Shown here piece after piece: positions 17,565 to 27,108 of a stretch of 64,000 nucleotides of DNA. A program made the position numbers and the translations under genes. The number at the start of each line of letters is the position of its first letter. The stretch's first letter is position 1. The notes under the pieces were generated by a model that did not search any database, was not told the origin of the DNA, and saw only the letters and a list, made by a program, of their open reading frames with translations. Origin of the DNA: DASUXY01 sp035301985 (GTDB taxonomy: Bacteria > Bacillota > Bacilli > Bacillales > Amphibacillaceae); the NCBI GenBank assembly GCA_035301985.1, contig DATGTE010000020.1, forward strand, positions 62,001-126,000, read 5' to 3'.

Positions 17565-17831
17565 TTGCCAAAAAAATATACAATCGTTGATCAAGAAACG
17601 TGCATTGCTTGCGGGGCCTGTGGAGTCAATGCGCCTGAGGTGTTCAATTATAATGATGAAGGCATTGCTTATAGTATGCTTGATGACAATATGGGAGTCA
17701 CTGAAATTCCAGAAGAAATTGAAGGTGATGTCATGGCAGCCTGTTTAGGTTGTCCCAGCGATTCAATCAAAATTGCAGACAAACCGTTTGTTGGTGAGGC
17801 ATTGAAGTTTGCAAAAGATGATGAACAATGA
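17565..17831 (+). CDS. fer: Ferredoxin, 4Fe-4S
   Basis: This 88-residue acidic ferredoxin is a soluble electron carrier. Cysteines are in CIACGACG near residue 13 and in CLGCP near 60; in this Bacillus-type ferredoxin one cluster is bound by CxxCxxC plus a distant Cys-Pro. The start is a TTG at 17565 behind AAGGAGGA. It diverges from ypbB as in B. subtilis and has its own promoter. Confidence 0.94.
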   Translation: MPKKYTIVDQETCIACGACGVNAPEVFNYNDEGIAYSMLDDNMGVTEIPEEIEGDVMAACLGCPSDSIKIADKPFVGEALKFAKDDEQ

Positions 17832-17895
17832 AAGTATCAATTACAATATATTATTAAGTGTATCAGACACGGGAAGAACATACCAACTACTGAAA

Positions 17896-18411
17896 TCAGC
17901 CGGTATGTTGAGTTGGAAAGCGATTTTTTGCATATTTTCGCAATAAATAACTGACAAATGGATAAAGCAATACCATAAAAATGGCATTCCCCACTGCATG
18001 ATACGTATCAAACGGTAATCCTGCGACATAATAGGGAAGAAATTTTCCAGTTACTTGATAGGTTGTCAATGAGATGATCAGCCCATATATGTAGCCACTC
18101 ATGAATGAAAAGCTGACAATGATATATAAAGGTAATTTTGTAGAGTACTTCCCAATCATCCCGCTCAAAAAACCGATCAATGCCCACGCAATCACTTGCC
18201 AAATCGTCCAAATCCCCATGCCTAAAATCATATTCGATAAAAAGGTCGTTAATAAAGCGAGTAAAATTGCAGCAACCGGACCGAGTACAATTCCGCAAAT
18301 AATAATAATCGACGTCACAGGTTGAATGTTCGGCAAAAAAGAGAAAATTGCTCGTCCTACAACCGCGAGTGCTGCCAAAAATGCAAGTAATGTTATTTTA
18401 TATGTATTCAC
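17896..18411 (-). CDS. ECF transporter substrate-binding (S) component
   Basis: This 171-residue protein has about six membrane segments and the general plan of energy-coupling factor S components, including NIQPVTSIIIICG and LLTTFLSNMILGMG. It pairs with the DUF4430 lipoprotein three bases upstream. In B. subtilis the riboflavin S component fmnP sits at this place next to fer, but this sequence does not read like FmnP/RibU. The DUF4430 partner suggests a corrinoid or similar substrate; that is inference. The shared EcfA1/A2/T modules are not in the window. Start GTG at 18411 with a weak GGGAA site. Confidence 0.8.
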   Translation of the reverse strand: MNTYKITLLAFLAALAVVGRAIFSFLPNIQPVTSIIIICGIVLGPVAAILLALLTTFLSNMILGMGIWTIWQVIAWALIGFLSGMIGKYSTKLPLYIIVSFSFMSGYIYGLIISLTTYQVTGKFLPYYVAGLPFDTYHAVGNAIFMVLLYPFVSYLLRKYAKNRFPTQHTG

Positions 18412-18414
18412 ACG

Positions 18415-18852
18415 TTATTCCCACGCTTGTAAATCGAAGGTTACTTCATCACCAGGATGTAATTCAAATTCTTCCGCTCCGACTGAGGCCATCTCACCAT
18501 TGACAAAATACATCCATGCTTTTTCTTCATCATCTTCAGGAGCTACGCCTTCAATCGATGTGATGAAACCACCTTCTTCTTCAATTTCAAAACTGTCTTT
18601 TAAAACATCCATTAAAATAGCATCGGCTTCGATCGCAATTTCTTGTTCAGCGATGATTTTTTCCCCCTCGTCTTTAGAAATTGTTATGACGACTGTTTCT
18701 TCTGCTTCAGTGGAAGACTGATTTTGCTCTGTTCTCTCTGATTGTTCTCCCGGCTTGTTAGTTTCTTGTTGTTCATCTTGATTTACTGAACACCCAGTGA
18801 CAAGACCAATTACTAACAACATCGTTAATAAACGAAGTAACCATTTATTCAT
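18415..18852 (-). CDS. DUF4430 domain lipoprotein, likely partner of the ECF S component
   Basis: The 145-residue product has a lipoprotein signal with lipobox VTGC, a Gln/Glu-rich linker (about 22-50), and a DUF4430 domain with ILMDVLKDSF, GFITSIEGVAP and the hallmark AWMYFVNGE, ending in GDEVTFDLQAWE. DUF4430 resembles the C-terminal domain of animal transcobalamin/intrinsic factor, so a ligand-capture role on the outer membrane face is plausible. The ATG at 18852 has AAAGGGAG. No cobalamin riboswitch is visible upstream. Confidence 0.85.
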   Translation of the reverse strand: MNKWLLRLLTMLLVIGLVTGCSVNQDEQQETNKPGEQSERTEQNQSSTEAEETVVITISKDEGEKIIAEQEIAIEADAILMDVLKDSFEIEEEGGFITSIEGVAPEDDEEKAWMYFVNGEMASVGAEEFELHPGDEVTFDLQAWE

Positions 18853-18876
18853 ACGATCGCTCCCTTTCTTCAAGCA

Positions 18877-18911
18877 AAAGATGACAAGCCAACTCATCGG
18901 TGAGTCGGCTT
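18877..18911 (-). terminator. Terminator after resE
   Basis: On the minus strand AAGCCGACTCA and TGAGTTGGCTT form an 11-bp stem with one G-U pair and a four-base loop, followed by GTCATCTTTT. It lies about 100 bases beyond the resE stop and upstream of the DUF4430 gene. Confidence 0.7.
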
Positions 18912-19014
18912 ATATAAATTCATTAAATCGCTTGTGTCTTTCATGCATACTAGATGATTCAACATCATTTCCTTTTACAATAACACAATTCACAAATCAA
19001 TCAAAAAAAGACGG

Positions 19015-20775
19015 CTATTTATGAGGAATCGTAAAGTTAAAAGTTGTTCCTTGATTGAGTTTGCTTTTCACCGTGATCGTTCCATGGTGGGTATCAATAA
19101 TATTTTTCGCAATGGCTAGGCCTAACCCTGTACCTTTTTGTTCTTTGTTACGTACCCTTGATTTATCAGCTTTATAAAAACGCTCAAACACAAATGGTAA
19201 ATCTTCTTCGGGAATACCACTACCGCTATCCTGAATGGCAACGTTAAAGCCGTCTTCATTATTTTTTACATTGATCCGCACAAAACCACCTTCGTTTGTA
19301 TGTCTGATGGCATTATCGATTAAATTCGTAAATACTTGTTCGATTTTATCAGGATCGAACTGGGCCGTTTCCTCAACTAGTTCTTGATTAAGCTCAAGCT
19401 CAATGTTGTTGTCATCCGCAACACCTTTGAATTTACGGATAATTCGTTCGATGTATGCGTCTACTTCTACAGGTTTGATATACAATTGGATATGACCGGC
19501 CTCCATGCGCGCTAAATCTAATAAATCATTAACGAGCCTACTTAAGCGCAATGATTCCTCATAAATAATTTGTGCCAATTCATTTTTCTCTTCTTTAGAT
19601 TCCGCAATATCGTCTACAATTGCTTCACTATATCCTTGTAACATGGAAATCGGTGTACGTAATTCATGAGAAACATTTGCAATAAAGTCTTTTCTCAACT
19701 TATCTAAACGCCGTTCTTCTGTCATATCCCGAATCACTGCAACAGCACCTCGGACATATGACTGGTCATACAGTGGAGTCATGAGCATAACCCAACTCCG
19801 ACCTTGTAAACTGATTTCCTCTAAAACTTCTTTTTCACCCTGAATCACTTCTTGTAAAATTTCGTTTAATTCCGTAGGTAGCTGTCTGTTATTTTCATTA
19901 ACAGGAAGATTGTATTCAAAGTACCAATCGTCCATAAAACGTTCTGCAGGTGGATTCATAATGATGATATCACCTGATCGATTGAGCGTAACAACACCGT
20001 CTGCCATAGAACTGAGAATGCTAGATAACTGTTCTTTTTCCTGTCGCAACGCGTTGATATGAAACTTCAACTGTCGGCCCATCCGATTAAAAGCCATCGC
20101 TAATTCCCCGATTTCATCATGGGTTAAAATCGGAACTTTTGTATTGAATTCTCCACGGGTTAAATCAAATGCGGCCTCGCGCATTTTAATGAGTGGTGAC
20201 GTAATTCTCGTCGATAAGAAAAAAGCAAAAATAGTTGTTAAAATAATCGCAATCCCAGCAGCTAGCAAAATGATATTTGTTGTCTCCGCCTTTGTTTGAT
20301 TGACGACAGCTAACGATTGAAATACAAATACGGCGCCTTGGTCGTTCTTAACGGGCGTGCCAACAACCATCGCTTCCATATCATTGTCGGGCAAGTTAAT
20401 TTGCTTTTTCATCACTTTTTTATTGATTAATACATCGTCCAAATCGCCTTCTTGTTTCAGCCAATCTTCATCAAGTTTAGAAAGTCCTGGTTCATCACTG
20501 TCAGACATCCATACCGTATCATCTGCAAACAAGATGAGCACTCGGCTTGCTGGATCCTTCACACGCTGAGCTGTGTCAACGATCAATTCACGGTCTTCGT
20601 ACCTTTCAACCATAACCGATACTTTAGTTGCTGTTTGTAAAATATCTTTTTCCGCTTCTTGAATATGAAACCCCTCAAAAAACTCCAGTAACAAAATCGT
20701 TAATACAAAAAGTACAAAAGAAACTAGCAATAAAATGGTTACTGCTAGTTTTCCGACGACACTTCGCCAAAACAT
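19015..20775 (-). CDS. resE: Sensor histidine kinase ResE
   Basis: ResE senses low oxygen and nitric oxide stress and phosphorylates ResD. The 586 residues comprise an N-terminal membrane segment, an extracellular sensor region, a second membrane segment (about 170-190), a HAMP domain, a PAS domain (about 250-350), the phospho-acceptor block SHELRTPISMLQGYSE (near 370), and an HATPase domain with DNAIRHT, DSGSGIPEEDLPFVFERFY and GTGLGLAIAKNI. The start codon overlaps the resD stop (TAATG). Confidence 0.96.
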   Translation of the reverse strand: MFWRSVVGKLAVTILLLVSFVLFVLTILLLEFFEGFHIQEAEKDILQTATKVSVMVERYEDRELIVDTAQRVKDPASRVLILFADDTVWMSDSDEPGLSKLDEDWLKQEGDLDDVLINKKVMKKQINLPDNDMEAMVVGTPVKNDQGAVFVFQSLAVVNQTKAETTNIILLAAGIAIILTTIFAFFLSTRITSPLIKMREAAFDLTRGEFNTKVPILTHDEIGELAMAFNRMGRQLKFHINALRQEKEQLSSILSSMADGVVTLNRSGDIIIMNPPAERFMDDWYFEYNLPVNENNRQLPTELNEILQEVIQGEKEVLEEISLQGRSWVMLMTPLYDQSYVRGAVAVIRDMTEERRLDKLRKDFIANVSHELRTPISMLQGYSEAIVDDIAESKEEKNELAQIIYEESLRLSRLVNDLLDLARMEAGHIQLYIKPVEVDAYIERIIRKFKGVADDNNIELELNQELVEETAQFDPDKIEQVFTNLIDNAIRHTNEGGFVRINVKNNEDGFNVAIQDSGSGIPEEDLPFVFERFYKADKSRVRNKEQKGTGLGLAIAKNIIDTHHGTITVKSKLNQGTTFNFTIPHK

Positions 20776-21491
20776 TACTCTTCGTCTACCTCAAATTTAT
20801 AACCGACTCCCCAGACCGTGACGATCATTTTTGAGGCCTCCTTAGAAGCGTTATTTAACTTTTCTCGTAAACGCTTAACATGCGTATCGACGGTACGTAA
20901 ATCTCCAAAAAATTCATATTGCCATACTTCTTTTAATAATTCTTCACGTGTAAAGACTTTGTCAGGTGTTTTTGCTAGGAAACATAATAACTCATATTCT
21001 TTAGGTGTTAAATTAACTTCTTGATCATCAGCTGTGACACGATGTGCATCGTGATCAATCGTTAAATGTGGAAATACGAGTACATTTTTCGTTCGTGCAT
21101 TTGCTTCACTATAATTCGTTGCTGTGGCTCTTCTGAGTAAAGCTTTTACGCGTAAGACAACTTCTCTCGGGCTAAACGGTTTGACAATGTAATCATCCGT
21201 ACCGACTTCAAACCCTTGTACACGATTCGATTCCTCACCTTTTGCAGTCAGCATGATGACAGGCGTATTTTTTTCTTTCCGTAATTGTTGACAAACCTCA
21301 ATCCCGTCCATTTCCGGCATCATTAAATCGAGTAAAATAATATCATAGTCATTTTCAAGAGCAAGTTCTAAAGCATCTTTTCCATTATCTGCTTCTTCGA
21401 CGATATAATCTTCTCGTTCCAAATACATTCGAAGTAAACGGCGAATTCGCTCTTCATCATCGACTACTAATATGTTAACTTCTTCTTCCAT
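20775..21491 (-). CDS. resD: Response regulator ResD
   Basis: ResD is an OmpR-type regulator that activates cytochrome biogenesis and anaerobic respiration genes. The 239-residue protein has a receiver domain with acidic pocket DDEE, phospho-acceptor Asp in DIILLDLMMPEMDG, and Lys in IVKPFSP, then a winged-helix domain (about 135-235) with LTPKEYELLCFLA and RTVDTHVKRLREKL. The start at 21491 has AGGGGG; a longer upstream frame lacks a ribosome binding site. A strong hairpin separates it from resC. Confidence 0.96.
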   Translation of the reverse strand: MEEEVNILVVDDEERIRRLLRMYLEREDYIVEEADNGKDALELALENDYDIILLDLMMPEMDGIEVCQQLRKEKNTPVIMLTAKGEESNRVQGFEVGTDDYIVKPFSPREVVLRVKALLRRATATNYSEANARTKNVLVFPHLTIDHDAHRVTADDQEVNLTPKEYELLCFLAKTPDKVFTREELLKEVWQYEFFGDLRTVDTHVKRLREKLNNASKEASKMIVTVWGVGYKFEVDEE

Positions 21492-21552
21492 TTCACAAAA
21501 CCCCCTAAAAGTGACATCTACTTTGATTATATACGAATCCAGATAAAAAGTA

Positions 21553-21594
21553 TAAGAAAACCGTGGCATTTCGACAAAATATGCCACGGTTTCT
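21553..21594 (-). terminator. Hairpin between resC and resD
   Basis: AAACCGTGGCAT and ATGCCACGGTTT form a perfect 12-bp stem, followed on the minus strand by TCTTATAC. It lies between the resC stop and resD, so it may attenuate resDE relative to resABC, or terminate resABC if resD has its own promoter. Confidence 0.75.
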
Positions 21595-21605
21595 ATAACA
21601 GTCCA

Positions 21606-22796
21606 TTATGTTGCATAGGAGTGCAATCCAGCTAAGAGCAGATTCACAGCAATTAAGTTAAACAAAATAATCGCAAATCCACCAATTGCAAGCCATGCGG
21701 ATTTTTCCCCATGCCATCCTCGTGATAATCGTAAGTGCAAAAATGCTGCATAGAAAAACCATGTAATTAAAGCCCATACTTCTTTCGGGTCCCATCCCCA
21801 GAAACGGTCCCAGGCGATTTGTGCCCAAATGGCTGCAAAAATAAGTCCTCCTAAAGTAAATACTGGAAAACCGATGGCTACCGAACGATATGTGATTTCA
21901 TCCAATAGATCCGGATTCGCATTTTTAACTAAAGGTTGCATCGCTGCTCCGAGTCGTTTTCGGAATAGGAGTCTTAATAGAATATATAATAGGGTTCCCG
22001 TAAGGAAAGACCAAATCAATGTATTGAATTTCTTACCAGCATCCTCGCCTTTCATCCAACCTGGTGTTTCAAACAATGGCTCCATGCGATCCTTTGTGAG
22101 TAATGTTCCATCTTTCGGACCAGCTATGGCAGGTAAATGATACTCTGTTGTAACGGTTTCACCTTTTATATTTGGATACTCAAACTCTGCCTCATAGTTC
22201 TTAAAGGATACGGTAATGATAATAAAGCCTAAAAAGACTACGAGTGAATAAATGATAATTTCTAACCACGTCGTTCGGGTACTTCTTACAGATTGATCGA
22301 CTTGACGAACTAAGTAAATCAACCCCGTAACGAAGCTAATAGCAAGAATGCCTTGCCCTAAAGATACGGTGATGACATGAATATACAGCCAATGACTTTG
22401 TAGCGATGGAACTAAAGGTGCGAGTTCACTCGGATACATACTAGCATACGCAATGATTAGCATAGCAATTGGCAGAGCAAACAAACCGAGAATACCTACT
22501 CCATAAATGAAATAGATGATAATAAATCCGAGTACGAGAGCCATTCCTAAGAACGTTGTAAACTCGAACATATTACTTACTGGTGCATGTCCGCCTGCAA
22601 TCCACCGCGTTATAAAGTAAGTGAGTTGTGCTAGAAATCCGATTACTGTAATCGTAATTCCAATTTTTCCAGCGACATCCTTTTTACTTTTATTCGTCCG
22701 TTTATCGCGTATCGTCGCCCCGAAAAAGAACGTGGCGATTAAATACAGTATGAATGCTGCATAGAGCATCACACTGCTGACATCAACTAAACTCAT
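21606..22796 (-). CDS. resC: Cytochrome c biogenesis protein ResC (CcsA/CcsB family)
   Basis: ResC and ResB together carry heme across the membrane and attach it to apocytochrome c. The 396-residue protein has about nine membrane segments and the heme-handling tryptophan-rich motif WDRFWGWDPKEVWALITW (near 330), with conserved His in HVITVSLGQ and LHLRLSRGWHG. The ATG at 22796 has GAGGAGGA. It follows resB in the operon. Confidence 0.96.
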   Translation of the reverse strand: MSLVDVSSVMLYAAFILYLIATFFFGATIRDKRTNKSKKDVAGKIGITITVIGFLAQLTYFITRWIAGGHAPVSNMFEFTTFLGMALVLGFIIIYFIYGVGILGLFALPIAMLIIAYASMYPSELAPLVPSLQSHWLYIHVITVSLGQGILAISFVTGLIYLVRQVDQSVRSTRTTWLEIIIYSLVVFLGFIIITVSFKNYEAEFEYPNIKGETVTTEYHLPAIAGPKDGTLLTKDRMEPLFETPGWMKGEDAGKKFNTLIWSFLTGTLLYILLRLLFRKRLGAAMQPLVKNANPDLLDEITYRSVAIGFPVFTLGGLIFAAIWAQIAWDRFWGWDPKEVWALITWFFYAAFLHLRLSRGWHGEKSAWLAIGGFAIILFNLIAVNLLLAGLHSYAT

Positions 22797-22817
22797 ACAA
22801 ATCCTCCTCGAAGATAT

Positions 22818-24458
22818 CTAATCATGTAACTTTTGCTGGTCGACTACCATCTTAATATCTGTATCAGCAATTGCTTTTTGAATGTCCTTTTGAATGCCGT
22901 GCCAATTTTTATTTGTATGCGCGGCTAATAAAATACCTTCATTCTTCGGATGAATCCATACTCTGCGATGTTGCCAATACATACCTTGGATGACACCGAT
23001 CATAAAAATGGCAGCCCCGATAATGAAGAACGGTAACGTATAATCGCGTCTAACTGTTAATCCACTAACATCTCTTGTTTCAAAGCCGTCCATACTAAGC
23101 TTGTATTTGTTTTCTCCCGTTGAATCAATGTTTTTACCAATTCCTACAAAGCTTATTTCGCTCGTATCACTATTTGGAGGGTATACAGCAAATACAAATG
23201 CAGGATTTCTTGGATATTTTGATTCAGATCGCGGTTTGCCATCTTCTAGCACGTAATCTGGATAATAGTGGACGATTTCTACACGGAAGCCATTATCGAG
23301 TTCATATGTCGACTCTGGATCCATTAACTCATCGATCGTAAATTTCGCTAACGGTTTTTTGTCATCATCGTCTGTTTCATGAATGATAAATGATAACTCA
23401 CTGAGTTCATCGAGTTGATAACCGGCTTGATATAACGCATATCCATCAAACTTCAATGGTTGGTTCATACGGATATCTTCTTCTTTAATCTTTGTTAACT
23501 CAGGTTCTGCGCCAGTAACATCTGCTTCTTCTGCTTGATACACTACTACATCGGTTTGATAGTTACTGGCGACATCCCCTTGTCGCTCAAGCGCTTCTTG
23601 AAAGCGTTCATCATCCTCATCATGTGTTTCTAAAGTAAACTTTTTATTTTCTACATAATACTCTCCATCCGTACCTGGGATGACGATTTGTTCTCCTTCT
23701 CTAACCCAAACATATTCATCTAAGAAAAACAATGGCGTTTGTCGCAATATAGCTGCCAATAAAATAATGATGAGCCCAATGTGGTTCACATAGGGTCCCC
23801 ATCGAGAAAATCTCCCTTTCTCAGCTACAACGTGACCATCTTCTTCATTAATTTTATAACCTTGTTTTTCGAGGCGCTTTTTAACCGTGTCAACTTCTTT
23901 CGTTGCAACATTTTCTGTTTGACTGAATAAACGCTGTCTCGTCACAAATGTTTCATGTCGTTTCGGGCGTTGCATTTTCAACGCTTTATATAGAGGGACG
24001 ACACGATCAAGGCTACAGATTACTAGAGAAATGCCAATCAAAGCAATTAAAAGCAAATACCACCACGAGCTATATAAATTATGAAAACCGAATTCATAAT
24101 AAAGCTTTCCTAAAAAGCCATAGCGCTCTTCATAGAAAATAGCAGGATCACGGGATACGGCATCTGCTGGTATGTACATTTCTTGTGGAAAAATGGTACC
24201 GATCGCGGACGCAATCAACGCGATCACAATTAACCAAACTCCGACCTTTACAGAAGAGAAGAAGCTCCAAATCTTGTCAATTAACGTTTTGTTATATGTT
24301 AACGATCTGCGAGCACTTCCATCATAACGCATGTTGAGTAATTTTCTTTTGTCGTTGCCATCGATATGTTGGTTGCCCTCAACCGGTTTCCCACATGCCT
24401 CACACAGAACGGTTCCTTCGGGGTTGACATGTCCGCACTCACACTTTATTTTATCCAT
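22818..24458 (-). CDS. resB: Cytochrome c biogenesis protein ResB
   Basis: ResB is the second half of the system II cytochrome c synthase. The 546-residue protein starts with a small CxC...CxxC zinc-ribbon-like segment (MDKIKCECGH, VLCEACG), has membrane segments near 75-95, 130-150 and 225-245, a long extracytoplasmic domain, and a last membrane segment near 475. Its length fits B. subtilis ResB (about 540). GAGGGA precedes the ATG at 24458. Confidence 0.96.
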   Translation of the reverse strand: MDKIKCECGHVNPEGTVLCEACGKPVEGNQHIDGNDKRKLLNMRYDGSARRSLTYNKTLIDKIWSFFSSVKVGVWLIVIALIASAIGTIFPQEMYIPADAVSRDPAIFYEERYGFLGKLYYEFGFHNLYSSWWYLLLIALIGISLVICSLDRVVPLYKALKMQRPKRHETFVTRQRLFSQTENVATKEVDTVKKRLEKQGYKINEEDGHVVAEKGRFSRWGPYVNHIGLIIILLAAILRQTPLFFLDEYVWVREGEQIVIPGTDGEYYVENKKFTLETHDEDDERFQEALERQGDVASNYQTDVVVYQAEEADVTGAEPELTKIKEEDIRMNQPLKFDGYALYQAGYQLDELSELSFIIHETDDDDKKPLAKFTIDELMDPESTYELDNGFRVEIVHYYPDYVLEDGKPRSESKYPRNPAFVFAVYPPNSDTSEISFVGIGKNIDSTGENKYKLSMDGFETRDVSGLTVRRDYTLPFFIIGAAIFMIGVIQGMYWQHRRVWIHPKNEGILLAAHTNKNWHGIQKDIQKAIADTDIKMVVDQQKLHD

Positions 24459-24489
24459 CGATATCCCTCACAATAATCGTAGACTTCTC

Positions 24490-25071
24490 TCATTTTTCTT
24501 CTTCCGGTAAAATCTTTTGAAAAGAGTCTTCTAAACGCTCTAATGTAAGAGCTCCTTCTACAATTTCTACAATTTCTCCTTCAGGACTAATAAAAAACGT
24601 ACTTGGAATCGGTCCTACTTTATATAAATCACTCACTTGACTTTTATTATCGTGCATAACAGGGAAAGTCAAGTCATATTCATCTATAAACCGATCAATT
24701 ACGAGTTGGCCCCCATCTAAACTAACGGCCACAATCTCAATACCTTTGTCACGGTATTTTGGATAAAGCTTTTCCATGTATGGCATTTCTGCTTCACATG
24801 GTTCACAATAAGTTGCCCAAAAGTTTAGCATGACTCCTTTTCCTTCTAAATCGCTGAGCTGAATGGATTCTAACTTGTTATTTTCATTGACTTGTTTCAG
24901 TTTAAAATCGGGAGCTTGATCTCCAACTTTATAAATTGTTTTATCTTTTTGGGCGTTTGATACTAAAGCAAAAACGACCGCGCCTACTAACACGGCTAAA
25001 ATGATTGATCGGAAAATAAAGCGATTTCTTTTTTTCTTTCTTTTTTTTGATTTCATTTTTTCCAAGCTCAC
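24490..25071 (-). CDS. resA: Thiol-disulfide oxidoreductase ResA
   Basis: ResA is a membrane-anchored thioredoxin-like protein that reduces the CXXCH thiols of apocytochrome c before heme attachment. It has a very basic N-terminus, a membrane anchor (about 20-38), and a thioredoxin fold with active site CEPC in NFWATYCEPCEAE (near 88) and the cis-Pro in VGPIPSTFFI. The best start is GTG at 25071, six bases after AGGGGGTGG; ATGs at 25092 and 25056 are alternatives. First gene of resABCDE. Confidence 0.94.
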   Translation of the reverse strand: MSLEKMKSKKRKKKRNRFIFRSIILAVLVGAVVFALVSNAQKDKTIYKVGDQAPDFKLKQVNENNKLESIQLSDLEGKGVMLNFWATYCEPCEAEMPYMEKLYPKYRDKGIEIVAVSLDGGQLVIDRFIDEYDLTFPVMHDNKSQVSDLYKVGPIPSTFFISPEGEIVEIVEGALTLERLEDSFQKILPEEEK

Positions 25072-25129
25072 GATGACCACCCCCTGTAACATTATACCAC
25101 TTAAGCATAGTGTTAAATATGTCTATTGT

Positions 25130-25867
25130 TTAACAATTTTTCATCGTTAGATTCCACATTTGTTTCACTTCTTTTGGTGTAAGCGCTCGATACTCTCCAG
25201 GCTGAAGACCTTTTAAAGTTAATAACCCGTAGCGCTCACGCTTCAGTTTTAGAACAGGATAACCGAGACCATCCATCATGCGTCGGATATGTCTATTTTT
25301 CCCTTCTCTTAACGTTATTTCTAACAACATCGTTTGATCTTTTTTGTTGATTGACTTTACTTTATAATGAATGGCTCGTAATAAGTCCTTCCCATCCTTA
25401 ATTCCTTTACGCAATTGAGAAAGCTCTGATTTGCTTGGAATTCCTTTGACTTTTGTTATATACACTTTATGAACTCCATAGCGAGGGTGCATTAATCGAT
25501 TGGCAAACTCGCCGTCATTTGTCAGTAAAATCAATCCGGATGAGTTGTAGTCTAATCTTCCAATTGGAAAGATTCGTTCATCAACTTCCGGTAAGTAGTC
25601 CGTAATCACTTTTCTATTTTTATCATCTTTTAAACTGGAAATAACGCCTCGTGGCTTATTCAAAATAAAATAAACAGGTTGTTCTTTCTCTAAAACAACT
25701 CCGTTTACTTCAATTTTATCTTGTGACGACACTTTGGTACCGAGCGTCGTTATAAGCTCATCATTTACTTTCACTTGTCCATTTACAATGAGCTGTTCGG
25801 CTTTTCGTCTAGAGGTTATTCCGCTTTGAGCGATTACTTTTTGCAATCGTTGTAAATTTTTTGCCAT
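25130..25867 (-). CDS. rluB: 23S rRNA pseudouridine synthase RluB-type
   Basis: This enzyme makes a pseudouridine in 23S rRNA. The 245-residue protein has an N-terminal S4 RNA-binding domain (LQRLQKVIAQSGITSRRKAEQL) and a catalytic domain with the signature GRLDYNSSGLILLTNDGE (near 104), where the Asp is catalytic, and GKNRHIRRM. It lies upstream of resA and downstream of spmB, as in B. subtilis (ypuL). Confidence 0.95.
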   Translation of the reverse strand: MAKNLQRLQKVIAQSGITSRRKAEQLIVNGQVKVNDELITTLGTKVSSQDKIEVNGVVLEKEQPVYFILNKPRGVISSLKDDKNRKVITDYLPEVDERIFPIGRLDYNSSGLILLTNDGEFANRLMHPRYGVHKVYITKVKGIPSKSELSQLRKGIKDGKDLLRAIHYKVKSINKKDQTMLLEITLREGKNRHIRRMMDGLGYPVLKLKRERYGLLTLKGLQPGEYRALTPKEVKQMWNLTMKNC

Positions 25868-25985
25868 ATCATCACCATGAAATTATGTTATTTGTATTCG
25901 ATCCATTTATTTTGATCAATCAATACCTTTTGATTTTGAGCATGTGAACAAATCATAAACCCAACTCAAAAAGATCCAACCGTGG

Positions 25986-26516
25986 TTACGTAAAAATGAT
26001 CGTTACAATAAGAATCGATGCTAGTATACCAATTACATCTGCTAACAGTCCAACTTTTACTGCATAGCGTGTTTTTTTAATACCAACCGCACCAAAATAA
26101 ACCGTTATAATGTAAAGGGTTGTATCTGTACTTCCTTGCATAGTAGATGCTAATCGACCGATGAATGAATCGGGACCGTGTGTACTGATGAGCTCTGTTG
26201 TCATGCCGAGGGCTGCCGTACCGGAAATCGGACGAACGAGAGCAAGAGGAATGATCTCTGGCGGAATGCCAATCGCGGATAACAAAGGGGAGATGAGTAG
26301 GACAAATGCTTCTAAAGCCCCAGAACTTCTTAATATTGAAATTGAAACAATCATCCCGACTAAAAAAGGAAGTAAAGAAAAGGCCATCTTGATTCCTTCT
26401 TTCCCTCCTTCGACAAAACGCTCATACGTCGGCACTTTTTTCCATGTCGCTGTCAATAGAACAACCAATATAAAAATGGGAATAATCCAAGTGCTGATTG
26501 CCGTAATGACGTGCAT
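25986..26516 (-). CDS. spmB: Spore maturation protein SpmB
   Basis: SpmA and SpmB are mother-cell membrane proteins needed for normal spore core dehydration. The 176-residue product has about five membrane segments and the nucleoside-recognition-like GATE fold pattern with PISGTAALGM and GSTDTTLYII. ATGs at 26519 and 26516 are adjacent; the second is better spaced from GGAGGAG. It follows spmA at once and belongs to the dacB-spmA-spmB operon. Confidence 0.95.
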   Translation of the reverse strand: MHVITAISTWIIPIFILVVLLTATWKKVPTYERFVEGGKEGIKMAFSLLPFLVGMIVSISILRSSGALEAFVLLISPLLSAIGIPPEIIPLALVRPISGTAALGMTTELISTHGPDSFIGRLASTMQGSTDTTLYIITVYFGAVGIKKTRYAVKVGLLADVIGILASILIVTIIFT

Positions 26517-26519
26517 CAT

Positions 26520-27107
26520 TTATCTCCTCCAAACACTTTTATAATAATAAAAGCGGTCAATGATCAGCGCGCTCATTGTGGAAATCATCGTGGCTATTAT
26601 CGTCGTGCCGACAATTTCTGTAGGTGCAAGCGAATCATACTGCATCCGGATTGCGATGACAGTTGTAGGTACGAGTGTTAATCCGGATGTATTCATCGCT
26701 AAAAAGGTAATCATGGACCGTGTCGCGTATTCGGATTCACTACTTAACTCTTTCATTTGCTGCATCGCTTTTAATCCCATCGGTGTAGCAGCATTTCCGA
26801 GACCGAATATGTTAGCGGTTATGTTGGAAAGAATATATCCAATCGCTGGGTGGTCTTTAGGCAATTCGGGAAAAATTTTAATGACGATTGGTTTAAATAG
26901 TTTAGCAAGCAATTGAAGAATCCCTGCTTCCTCGGCAACTTTCATGATTCCGAGCCAAAAGACTAAAACACTTATTAAACCAATCGATAAGGTGACCGCA
27001 TCATTTGCACTTTCAAAAATAGCTTCATTCACTTGGTTCATCGTTCCATTAAACATCGCATAAACAATGCCGATGATCGCCATACTTGCCCAAATGATAT
27101 TTACCAT
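26520..27107 (-). CDS. spmA: Spore maturation protein SpmA
   Basis: This 195-residue membrane protein is the partner of SpmB. It has about five membrane segments and the blocks NITANIFGLGNAATPMGLKA (near 98) and MITFLAMNTSGLTLVP. The start lies one base after the dacB stop, and spmB begins one base after its own stop, so all three should be co-translated in the mother cell. Confidence 0.95.
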   Translation of the reverse strand: MVNIIWASMAIIGIVYAMFNGTMNQVNEAIFESANDAVTLSIGLISVLVFWLGIMKVAEEAGILQLLAKLFKPIVIKIFPELPKDHPAIGYILSNITANIFGLGNAATPMGLKAMQQMKELSSESEYATRSMITFLAMNTSGLTLVPTTVIAIRMQYDSLAPTEIVGTTIIATMISTMSALIIDRFYYYKSVWRR

Positions 27108-27108
27108 A

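Noticed and set aside
18853..19014. Possible cobalamin riboswitch upstream of the DUF4430 gene
   Set aside because: No B12-box-like sequence is present; the only structure is the resE terminator hairpin.
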